Assembly (NCBI RefSeq): GCF_003931565.1
Contig: NZ_RRYI01000002.1
Span: forward strand, 806,001-870,000
Direction: 5' to 3'
DNA: 64,000 bases
DNA from: Caulobacter sp. 602-1
Lineage (GTDB): Bacteria > Pseudomonadota > Alphaproteobacteria > Caulobacterales > Caulobacteraceae
In this document: positions 7,328-14,792 of the stretch, in pieces
How positions within the stretch are numbered: the first letter of the stretch is position 1
How the letters are laid out: each line of letters starts with the position of its first letter
Made by a program: the position numbers and the translations under genes
Notes under the pieces: generated by a model
The model's database searches: none
What the model saw: the letters and a program-made list of their open reading frames with translations, nothing else
Told to the model about the DNA's origin: nothing

Positions 7328-9774
7328 GACATGGCCTCGGCGATCAGGTCTTCCTCGGCCTCGGCCAGGATCATCTCGCCCGCGGCGTCGCCCGGCGCAC
7401 GCTCGCGGCCGATCTCCAGCATGATCGGAACGGCGAAGGGCGAGACACGATCCAGCCGGACGTGGCGGATATGGCCCTGCACGCGGGTCAGCATGTCGCC
7501 CAGGCGGGCGATGTCGAGCATGCCGGTGGCGGCGTCATGGCGCGCGCAGCGGAGCATCAGATGGTCGGGTTGGTGTTTGCGCAGCACGTCGTAGATCAGG
7601 TCGGTTGAGAAGGTCACCTGTCGCCCTGACTTCTCGGCGCCCGGGTGGCGGCGCTCGATCAGCCCGGCGATCAGGGCGCAGTGCTTGAAGGCCCGCTTCA
7701 TCATGAAGCTCTCGTCCAGCCAGGCCTCCAGGTCGTCGCCGAGCATGTCCTGGGCGAACAGTTCGTCGAGATCCAGACCGTCCATCGGTCGCAGCGACCA
7801 GATATTGAGAGCGTAGTCGTTGCAGACGAAGCCTAGCGGCCCGACGCCCAGGCGGTCCAGTCGCCGGGTCAACAGCATGGCCAGGGTGGTGTGGGCCAGC
7901 CGGCCGTCGAACGGATAGCAGACCAGGTGGAAGCGCTTGCCGCGCTGGAAGGTCTCCAGCAGCATCTCGCCATCGCCCGGAATGGCCGAGCGGACCTTCT
8001 GCCAGCTCAGCCACTCCTGGACGTCGGCGGGCAGGGCGGCCCATTCGCGCTCGTCGTGCATCATCTGGCGCACGCGGCTGGCCAGATAGGTGGATAGCGG
8101 AAACTTAGAGCCGCCCCAGCTGGGCATCTTCGGATCGTCGTTGGGGGCGGGCGAGACGAAGGCGTCGGCGCCGACCAGGCTGTTGTAGCGCCAGACCTGC
8201 CCGGCGAAGACGAAGGTGTCGCCCGGCGTCAGCTGCTCGAAATAGCCTTCCTCGGCCTCGCCGATCTTGCGGCCGCCCATAGGTCTTTTGCCGCCGCCGA
8301 TGCGGATGTTGATCATGCCCGGCGACACGATGGCGCCGACATTCATCCGGTGCTGCTGGCGGGCCTGGGCGTTGCGCGCGGTCCACAGGCCGTCGGCGTT
8401 CTGCACGATGCGGCGGAACTTGTCATAGGTGCGCAGGGCGTAGCCGCCCGTCGAGACGAAGTCGACGACGGTCTCGAAGTCTTCCCAGGAGAGCTCGGCG
8501 TAGGGGCCGGCCGAGCGGACCTCGTCATAGAGCTCGGTCAGCTTGAAGGGCTCCGAGCACGCGCAGCCCATGACGTGCTGAGCCAGGACATCCAGCGCGC
8601 CGACCCGCGGCGGGTCGCCGTCCAAATGGTTCTCCAGGATGGCGTCGGCGGCGGCGCGGCACTCCAGCATCTCGAAGCGGCTGGCGGGCACGAACAGGGC
8701 GCGGCTGGGTTCGTCCAGGCGGTGGTTGGCGCGCCCGATCCGCTGCACCATCCGCGAGGCCCCCTTGGGCGCGGCCAGCTGGATGACGAGATCGACGTCG
8801 CCCCAGTCGATGCCCATGTCCAGGGTCGAGGTGCAGACCACGGCCCGCAGCGCGCCCCGCGTCATGGCCGCCTCGACCTTGCGCCGTTGCTCGGCCGACA
8901 GGCTGCCGTGGTGCAGGGCGATCGGCAGGTCGTCCTCGTTCAGCTCCCACAGGCGCTGGAAGGCGAACTCGGCCTGGAAGCGGGTGTTGACGAAGATCAG
9001 CGCCGTCTTCGACGACTTGATGATCTCGTAGACCTCGGCCATGGCGTGCTCGGCCGTGTGGCCGGCCCAGGGGACGCGGCCGCCGGAGACCAGCACCTCG
9101 ACAACAGGCTGGGCGCCGCCGGAGCCGAGGACGAGGTCGATACTGTCGCGGCCGCTGTCGCCCAGCCACCTCCTCACCAGGTCCGGATCATCCACCGTCG
9201 CCGACAGCCCCACCCGTCGCATCGACGGCGCGAACTGCTGCAGGCGCGCGAGACCCAGCGCCAGCAGGTCGCCCCGCTTGCTCGGCCAGATCGCGTGGGC
9301 CTCGTCGATGATCACGCAGCGCAGGTCGCTGAAGTATTCGCGCGCGCCTTCCCAGGCGCAGAACAGGGCCAGTTGTTCGGGCGTGGTCAGCAGGATGTCC
9401 GGCGGTCTCACCCTCTGGCGGGCCTTGCGGGCCTCGCCGGTGTCGCCCGTGCGGCTCTCGGCCACAATCTTCAGGCCCATCTCGCGTATGGGGGTCAGGA
9501 GGTTGCGCTCGACATCGACGGCCAGGGCCTTCAGCGGCGAGATGTAGAGGGTATGCACCCCCGCTGGCGTGTTACGCGGCGGGCGCTCGGACAGCTCGAT
9601 CAGGCTGGGCAGGAAGCCGGCCAGGGTCTTGCCGCCGCCGGTCGGGGCGATCAGCAGGGCGCCGCGTCCCTCGCGCGCCTTCTCCAGCATGGCCAGCTGA
9701 TGCTCGCGCGGGCTCCAGCCGCGGGCGGCGAACCAGTCTCGAAACCTGGGAGGAAGGGCGTCAGCCGCGAGCAT
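7324..9774 (-). CDS. Ligase-associated DNA damage response DEXH-box helicase (Lhr-like)
   Basis: An 816-residue superfamily 2 helicase. Walker A APTGGGKT is at 43-50, DEAH at 157-160, SAT (GLSATVDD) and the QRIGRANHR motif VI follow, and the C-terminal half is the Lhr-type accessory region. Length matches the ligase-associated family. I chose the ATG at 9774 (MLAADALPPRF); the open frame runs 300 bases further but overlaps the divergent gene and has no better start. No Shine-Dalgarno precedes this ATG, but a perfect Caulobacter -10 lies so close that the mRNA is probably leaderless. First gene of the operon with pdeM. Confidence 0.88.
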   Translation of the reverse strand: MLAADALPPRFRDWFAARGWSPREHQLAMLEKAREGRGALLIAPTGGGKTLAGFLPSLIELSERPPRNTPAGVHTLYISPLKALAVDVERNLLTPIREMGLKIVAESRTGDTGEARKARQRVRPPDILLTTPEQLALFCAWEGAREYFSDLRCVIIDEAHAIWPSKRGDLLALGLARLQQFAPSMRRVGLSATVDDPDLVRRWLGDSGRDSIDLVLGSGGAQPVVEVLVSGGRVPWAGHTAEHAMAEVYEIIKSSKTALIFVNTRFQAEFAFQRLWELNEDDLPIALHHGSLSAEQRRKVEAAMTRGALRAVVCTSTLDMGIDWGDVDLVIQLAAPKGASRMVQRIGRANHRLDEPSRALFVPASRFEMLECRAAADAILENHLDGDPPRVGALDVLAQHVMGCACSEPFKLTELYDEVRSAGPYAELSWEDFETVVDFVSTGGYALRTYDKFRRIVQNADGLWTARNAQARQQHRMNVGAIVSPGMINIRIGGGKRPMGGRKIGEAEEGYFEQLTPGDTFVFAGQVWRYNSLVGADAFVSPAPNDDPKMPSWGGSKFPLSTYLASRVRQMMHDEREWAALPADVQEWLSWQKVRSAIPGDGEMLLETFQRGKRFHLVCYPFDGRLAHTTLAMLLTRRLDRLGVGPLGFVCNDYALNIWSLRPMDGLDLDELFAQDMLGDDLEAWLDESFMMKRAFKHCALIAGLIERRHPGAEKSGRQVTFSTDLIYDVLRKHQPDHLMLRCARHDAATGMLDIARLGDMLTRVQGHIRHVRLDRVSPFAVPIMLEIGRERAPGDAAGEMILAEAEEDLIAEAMS

Positions 9775-9781
9775 TGACCGC

Positions 9782-9806
9782 GATATAGCATGTTCCCCTT
9801 CTGTTT
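9782..9806 (-). promoter_or_regulatory. Promoter with SOS-box-like LexA site for helicase-pdeM operon
   Basis: On the minus strand GCTATATC (9789 to 9782) matches the Caulobacter -10 consensus GCTANAWC at every position, and it ends only 7 bases before the helicase ATG at 9774. Just upstream, on the plus strand, GTTC (9792-9795), seven bases, then GTTT (9803-9806) match the alphaproteobacterial LexA box GTTC-N7-GTTC in 7 of 8 bases. A DNA-damage operon behind a LexA site is consistent; binding is inferred. Confidence 0.55.
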
Positions 9807-9919
9807 CATCTGTCTTTTGAACCCGTATCGGGCGAGTCCGGTTGCGCGGGGCCGAGCGCGCGGTTGTCTGCCTTGACGCCCCGGCCGCCGATGCGACGAT
9901 CCGGGACGGTGGGGACCTG

Positions 9920-10909
9920 ATGCGCACCAGAGTGCTGCCCGCGATGTTGGCCTTGGCGTTGTCGCCGTCCTTATCGATGGGCGGCGGCGCGGCTTTCGCG
10001 CGGGTCGATGGCGCCGCCGAAGCCAAGGCGGCCTTCGCCGCGACTCTGAGGAGCGCCCAGGACGGCGACGCCACGCGCTATGTCGACCTGGCCAAGCTGT
10101 ACCTGGACGGCGAAGGCGTCGATCGCGACGTGACCCAGGCCCTGGCCTGGCTGCGCAAGGGCGTGGCCGGCGGCGATCCCGACGCCATGGTCGAGCTCGG
10201 TAATATCTATTTCGATGGCGCTGACGGGGTGAAGATCGACCGCCGCGCCGCCATGAAGCTCTACGCCCAGGCCGCCCGGTTGGGCGATCCCAATGGGATG
10301 TACAATCTCGGCGTCGCCTACGAAGGCGGCGAGGGGCTGCCCGAGAACCCGCGCCTGGCGCTGGCCTGGTACCTGAAGGCCGCCGCCGCCGGGTCCGCGC
10401 GCGGCTATTATAGCGCCGGCGAGGCCTATCTGGACGGCGATGGCGCGCCGGTCGACACGGCCAAGGGCGTGGCCCTGCTGCGCAAGGCGATCGAGATGGG
10501 CTCGCCCGACGCCATGAACGAGATGGGCCGGCTGCATTCGGAGGGGACGGGCGTGCGCCTCGACCCCGCCGAGGCCCTGAAGTTCTACCGCGCCGCCGCG
10601 GCCAACGATCTGGCGGCCGGCATGGCGAACCTGGGCGTCGCGCACCACAACGGCGAGGGCGTTCCCGTCAACTACACGGAGGCCATGCGCTGGTTCCAGA
10701 TGGCGGCCGATCGGGGCTATCTGGAGGCCTGGTACGACCTCGGCGTCATGTGCGAGCGCGGGCAGGGCATCAAGGCCGACGATGACCTGGCGCTACGGAT
10801 GTATCGCAAGGCGGCCGAGAGCAAGGACGCCGACCTGCGCCAGAAGGCCCAGAAGGCGATCAACCGCCTGCAGGGCGTCGACGACGATGACGAGGTGCCT
10901 GTCGTCTGA
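9920..10909 (+). CDS. Exported Sel1/TPR-like repeat protein
   Basis: A 329-residue protein with an N-terminal signal peptide (MRTRVLPAMLALALSPSLS..., cleavage near residue 30) followed by about seven Sel1-like repeats of 36 residues, each with the A-x-x-x-L-G-x-x-Y-x-x-G-x-G pattern (for example YNLGVAYEGGEG and ANLGVAHHNGEG). It ends in an acidic tail. Sel1 proteins act as protein-interaction scaffolds, often in the periplasm. The ATG at 9920 is preferred over the upstream in-frame start because it begins the signal peptide. It is divergent from the helicase operon. No partner can be named from context. Confidence 0.8.
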   Translation: MRTRVLPAMLALALSPSLSMGGGAAFARVDGAAEAKAAFAATLRSAQDGDATRYVDLAKLYLDGEGVDRDVTQALAWLRKGVAGGDPDAMVELGNIYFDGADGVKIDRRAAMKLYAQAARLGDPNGMYNLGVAYEGGEGLPENPRLALAWYLKAAAAGSARGYYSAGEAYLDGDGAPVDTAKGVALLRKAIEMGSPDAMNEMGRLHSEGTGVRLDPAEALKFYRAAAANDLAAGMANLGVAHHNGEGVPVNYTEAMRWFQMAADRGYLEAWYDLGVMCERGQGIKADDDLALRMYRKAAESKDADLRQKAQKAINRLQGVDDDDEVPVV

Positions 10910-10910
10910 G

Positions 10911-10925
10911 GCGCTAGGGAAGCGC
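10911..10925 (+). terminator. Weak hairpin with T-rich tail after Sel1 gene
   Basis: GCGCT (10911-10915) pairs with AGCGC (10921-10925) across a 5-base loop, and TTGTTCTTATTCTGTTT follows. The stem is short, so termination would be weak. The same T-rich stretch also runs into the promoter region of the next gene. Confidence 0.35.
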
Positions 10926-10969
10926 TTGTTCTTATTCTGTTTCGTCGCGGTTTCTGCTAACGGAGTCGG

Positions 10970-13798
10970 GTGACCGCTTTCCCGCCGACTCTGGATCTCG
11001 CCCCCGCGCTCGTCGTGCTGCCGGGGCCGCGCGCGGGCGTGGCCGACGGGGCGGGCGAGGGGCGGATGCTGCGCCCGCCGGACGCCCGCGACCTCTTTGA
11101 GCACGGTCCTGTGCTGGTGGCCCACGCGGCGATGACCGCCCGCCGCCTGAACCTGTCGCCGCCCTCGCGCCACGCCCGCCTGTTCGACGTGCTGGAGCTC
11201 TATGCCTTCGTCCGGCCGGCGACCTTCTGCGCCCCGTCGGCCGTGGGTCTGGCCATGGCGCTGGGGTTGCGTGAACCGCATGGCGCCGCGGAGCAGGCCC
11301 AGAGTCTGCGCGAGAGCGCCGACGCCCTGTTGCGCGATCTGGCCCTGGCGCCTGTCCCGTCGCGCGAAGAAGCCCTGGCCGTCGCCGAGACCCTGGCCAA
11401 GGCCGGCTGGTCGTGGGGCCCCGCCGTGATCGGCGCGCTGCGCTCGGTTCAGGCCGGCAACCAGTTTCGCGGCTCGGGCCTCGATGTCTGGGCGCGTCTG
11501 GCCGAGTGGGAAGACCAGGCCCCGCCCGGCGAGCCCGGCTCGCGGCCGATCGATCCCGAACGCGCCGGCGAGCGCCTGGCCGAGCTGCTGAAACGCTCCG
11601 GCCTGGATGAGGTGCGCGAGGCCCAGGTCACCTTCGCCAAGGAGGCGGCCTTCGCCTTCCAGCCCCGCGAGCGCGAGGGCGAGCCGCGCATGATGCTGGC
11701 CGAGGCCGGCACCGGCGTCGGCAAGACGCTCGGCTACCTGGCGCCCGCCTCGCTGTGGGCCGAGGCCAACGGACCGTCGGTCTGGGTCAGCACCTACACC
11801 CGCGCCCTGCAGCGCCAGATCGAGCGCGAAAGCCGCTCGATCTATCCCGACCCCAAGGAGCGGGCCAGGAAGGCCGTCGTTCGCAAGGGGCGTGAGAACT
11901 ATCTCTGCCTGCTGAATTTCCAGGAGCAGATCAACGGCGCCCAGCTGGGCAATGGCGATCTGATCGGCCTGGCGCTGACGACCCGGTGGGCGCGGGCGAC
12001 CCGCGACGGCGACATGACCGGCGGCGACTTCCCCGCCTGGTTGCCGACGCTGTCGGCGGTGCCGCCGTCGGCCCAGGCCAGCCCGTCGAACCTGGTCGAT
12101 CGGCGCGGCGAGTGCATCCACGCCGGCTGCCAGCACTATCGCATCTGCTTCGTCGAGAAGGCCGTGCGGGCGTCCAAGCGCGCCGACATCGTCATCGCCA
12201 ACCACGCCCTGGTCCTGACCCAGGCCGCCTTCGACGGCGCGCGAACGGCGCGGGGCCTGAAGGGCGACAACGAGACCACCAGCCTCAAGCGCATCGTCTT
12301 CGACGAGGGCCACCACCTGTTCGAGGCCGCCGATAGCGCGTTCTCGGCCGCCCTGTCCGGCGCCGAGGCCGCCGAATTGCGCCGCTGGATCCGCGGGCCC
12401 GAGGGGCGCGGTCGGCGCGGCCGGGGGCTCGAGGCGCGCCTGCTCGACATCCTCGGCGACCGCGAGGGCGCGCGCGGGGCGATGACCCAGGCCCTGCACG
12501 CCGCCGCCGCCCTGCCGGGCGAAGGGTGGTCGGGCCGGGTGGCGCCGCCGGATGGCCAGATCAACCCGATCGGGCCGATCGAGAACTTCCTGGTCGCGGT
12601 AATCGAGCAACTGCGGGCCCGCGTCGGCGAGCGGGTCGGCGGCGCGGATCTGGGCCTGCAATGCGACGCTCGACCCGCCACCGATCTGGTCCGCGAGCGC
12701 GCGCCGGAGGCCGCCAAGGCCCTGGCCGCCATCGAGGCCCCGCTGCTGGCTCTGGCTCGGGCGCTGGAGGATGTGCTGGACGAGGACGCCGAGCACCTGG
12801 GGCCCTCCGAACGCGCCCGGATCGAAGGCGCGCTGCGCGGTCTGGACCGCCGCGCCCGCATGACCCTGCCGGCCTGGCGCTCGATCCTGAAGGCGATCGA
12901 GGACGACGACGTCGAGCCCAGCGAGACCGATCCGGACTTCGTCGACTGGTTCGAGGCCACGTTCCTGTACGGTCGCGTGGTCGACGCCGCCTGCCGCCGC
13001 CACTGGGTGGACCCGACCGAGCCGCTGCGCGCGGCGGTGCTATCGCCGGCCCACGGGGTGCTGGTGACCAGCGCCACCCTGGTCGACCCGGCTCTGGAAG
13101 ATCCGTTCGCCCTGGCGGAGATGCGGACCGGCGCGGCCCGCCTGCCGACCGCGCCCAAGGTGCTGCGGCTGGTCTCGCCGTTCGACTACGAGAACAACGC
13201 CAAGGCCTATGTCGTCACCGACGTGAACAAGGAAGACCCACGCCAGGTCTCGGCCGCCATGCGCGAGCTGTTCCTGGCCGCCGGCGGCGGCGGGCTTGGC
13301 CTGTTCACCGCCATCCGCCGGCTGAAGGCCGTGCACGAGCGCATCGCCGCCCCGCTGGCCGACCAGGGGCTGGCCCTTTACGCCCAGCACGTCGATCCGC
13401 TGGAGGTGGGCGCGCTGGTCGACATCTTCCGGGCCGAGGAGGACGCCTGCCTGCTCGGCACCGACGCCATCCGCGACGGGGTGGACGTGCCGGGGCGCTC
13501 CCTGCGTCTGCTGGTCTTCGACCGGGTGCCGTGGCCGCGTCCGGACGTGCTGCACAAGGCCCGCCGCCTGCGTTTCGGCGGCAAGGGCTATGACGACGCC
13601 GTGGCCCGCGCCCGCATCAGCCAGGCGTTCGGCCGCCTGATCCGCCGCGCCGACGACAGGGGCGTGTTCGTCATGCTGGACGCCGCTGCGCCCACGCGGC
13701 TGTTCTCCAGCCTGCCCGAGGGGGTGACCCTGGAGCGGGTCAGCCTGGTCGAGGCGATCGAGGCCACGGCCGCTTTTCTGGCCAAACAAGGCGCCTGA
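10970..13798 (+). CDS. DinG/XPD-family iron-sulfur DNA helicase with degenerate exonuclease-like N-terminus
   Basis: A 942-residue superfamily 2 helicase. Walker A EAGTGVGKT is at 245-253, four Cys at 313, 382, 387 and 393 have the spacing of the XPD/DinG [4Fe-4S] cluster, motif II is DEGHH at 445-449 (DEGH, not DEAH), and motif VI is QAFGRLIRRADD near the C-terminus. Such enzymes unwind DNA 5' to 3' and resolve R-loops or recombination intermediates. Residues about 45-105 (PVLVAHAAM, then LFDVLELYAF, then GLAMALGL) resemble a DnaQ-type exonuclease fold without its acidic residues, as in fused DinG proteins. The GTG start has GGAG 5 bases upstream. Confidence 0.85.
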   Translation: MTAFPPTLDLAPALVVLPGPRAGVADGAGEGRMLRPPDARDLFEHGPVLVAHAAMTARRLNLSPPSRHARLFDVLELYAFVRPATFCAPSAVGLAMALGLREPHGAAEQAQSLRESADALLRDLALAPVPSREEALAVAETLAKAGWSWGPAVIGALRSVQAGNQFRGSGLDVWARLAEWEDQAPPGEPGSRPIDPERAGERLAELLKRSGLDEVREAQVTFAKEAAFAFQPREREGEPRMMLAEAGTGVGKTLGYLAPASLWAEANGPSVWVSTYTRALQRQIERESRSIYPDPKERARKAVVRKGRENYLCLLNFQEQINGAQLGNGDLIGLALTTRWARATRDGDMTGGDFPAWLPTLSAVPPSAQASPSNLVDRRGECIHAGCQHYRICFVEKAVRASKRADIVIANHALVLTQAAFDGARTARGLKGDNETTSLKRIVFDEGHHLFEAADSAFSAALSGAEAAELRRWIRGPEGRGRRGRGLEARLLDILGDREGARGAMTQALHAAAALPGEGWSGRVAPPDGQINPIGPIENFLVAVIEQLRARVGERVGGADLGLQCDARPATDLVRERAPEAAKALAAIEAPLLALARALEDVLDEDAEHLGPSERARIEGALRGLDRRARMTLPAWRSILKAIEDDDVEPSETDPDFVDWFEATFLYGRVVDAACRRHWVDPTEPLRAAVLSPAHGVLVTSATLVDPALEDPFALAEMRTGAARLPTAPKVLRLVSPFDYENNAKAYVVTDVNKEDPRQVSAAMRELFLAAGGGGLGLFTAIRRLKAVHERIAAPLADQGLALYAQHVDPLEVGALVDIFRAEEDACLLGTDAIRDGVDVPGRSLRLLVFDRVPWPRPDVLHKARRLRFGGKGYDDAVARARISQAFGRLIRRADDRGVFVMLDAAAPTRLFSSLPEGVTLERVSLVEAIEATAAFLAKQGA

Positions 13799-13819
13799 AG
13801 ACTTCGCCCTGACTCAAAG

Positions 13820-13843
13820 CCGTCGAATTTCTGCAATCGACGG
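13820..13843 (+). terminator. Hairpin downstream of DinG-like helicase
   Basis: CCGTCGA (13820-13826) and TCGACGG (13837-13843) form a 7-bp stem with a 10-base loop, 22 bases after the helicase stop. No T-run follows, so it may stabilise the 3' end or pause polymerase rather than terminate on its own. Confidence 0.3.
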
Positions 13844-13885
13844 AGCCTAGAAGCCCTCCTCGGGGATAGGCGTAGGAGCGTACCG

Positions 13886-14149
13886 ATGATCAGACCCGCC
13901 GACCCCGCGATCGATGAAGCCGCCGCCCCCTCGCGGGCTCGATCCGCCCGCGCCCTGGTTCAGGCGGTCCGTTGGCGCACAGGCTTGAGCCAGGCCGACT
14001 TCGCGCGCAGCTTCCACATAGATCGGAAGCTGCTGGAAGACCTGGAGCACGGCGACGTCCGCCCCGACGCCGCCCTGACCGCCTACCTCCGCGTCATAGA
14101 CCACGCCCCCGACGTGGTGCGCGAGGCGCTGGAGCGCTCGGATCTGTAG
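13886..14149 (+). CDS. Small XRE/antitoxin-like helix-turn-helix protein
   Basis: An 87-residue protein with a helix-turn-helix at about 33-56 (GLSQADFARSFHIDRKLLED), the arrangement of XRE/HigA-type antitoxins and short regulators. The start has TAGGAG about 12 bases upstream. No toxin-like gene is adjacent, so it is either a solitary regulator or an orphan antitoxin. Its targets are unknown. Confidence 0.65.
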   Translation: MIRPADPAIDEAAAPSRARSARALVQAVRWRTGLSQADFARSFHIDRKLLEDLEHGDVRPDAALTAYLRVIDHAPDVVREALERSDL

Positions 14150-14210
14150 CGCGGTCTTCGCGTCCGTCAGCCCGCCGCGGACGTAGCTGCTCCAGGCAAG
14201 GAGCGGACAC

Positions 14211-14792
14211 ATGCGGCGATGGATGGTGATGGCGGGGATGGCGTGGGCCCTGAGCGGTTCCGCCCACGCTTTCGAACTGACGGCCAAGGCCCAGGCGGCC
14301 CTCGCCAAGGGGGAGGCCCATGCAGAGGTGACGCCTGATCCCGACGGCGTTTCAGGGCGCGTGCGGGCGGTGATCGACATCGCCGCGACGCCCGAGAGGG
14401 TCTGGGCGATCATGACCGACTGCGCCACGGCGGGGCGGATGATCACCAACCTGGCCAGCTGTCGCATCGTCTCGGGCGACCAACGCAGGGGCTGGGACAT
14501 CCGCGAGCACGTCACGCGTCGCACCTTCGTCTTTCCGGGGATGCGGATCGTGTTCCGCTCCGACTACGAGCCGGTCAGCCGGATCCGCTTCCACCTCGTG
14601 GAGGGGGACCTGAAGGTCGAGCAAGGCGAGTGGCGGCTGCAGCCGCTGGACGGTGGGCGCGGCACGCGGGTGTTCTACGACAACCGCCTGGCGGTCGACT
14701 GGCCCGTCCCCAAGGCCATGATGCGCGAGGCGCTGCGCAAGGACACGCCGAAGGTCCTGATGAACCTCCGGCGCGCCTGCGAGCAGGGTTAG
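14211..14792 (+). CDS. Exported SRPBCC (START-like/polyketide cyclase) family protein
   Basis: A 193-residue protein with a signal peptide (MRRWMVMAGMAWALSGSAHA, cleavage around residue 20) and an SRPBCC fold: GRVRAVIDIAATPERVWAIMTD is the opening strand and helix of the hydrophobic ligand-binding barrel, and a LNLRRA-type terminal helix closes it (LMNLRRACEQG). Such proteins bind lipids or aromatic ligands; no ligand can be inferred. An AAGGAG lies 13-8 bases before the ATG. Its stop overlaps the stop of the convergent pectate lyase gene (14789-14792). Confidence 0.72.
   Translation: MRRWMVMAGMAWALSGSAHAFELTAKAQAALAKGEAHAEVTPDPDGVSGRVRAVIDIAATPERVWAIMTDCATAGRMITNLASCRIVSGDQRRGWDIREHVTRRTFVFPGMRIVFRSDYEPVSRIRFHLVEGDLKVEQGEWRLQPLDGGRGTRVFYDNRLAVDWPVPKAMMREALRKDTPKVLMNLRRACEQG

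Noticed and set aside
10793-13003. A 736-codon open frame opposite the DinG-like helicase
   Set aside because: Shadow composition; helicase motifs on the plus strand are unambiguous.
13886-14149. Toxin-antitoxin pair
   Set aside because: The small HTH protein looks antitoxin-like, but neither neighbour resembles a toxin.
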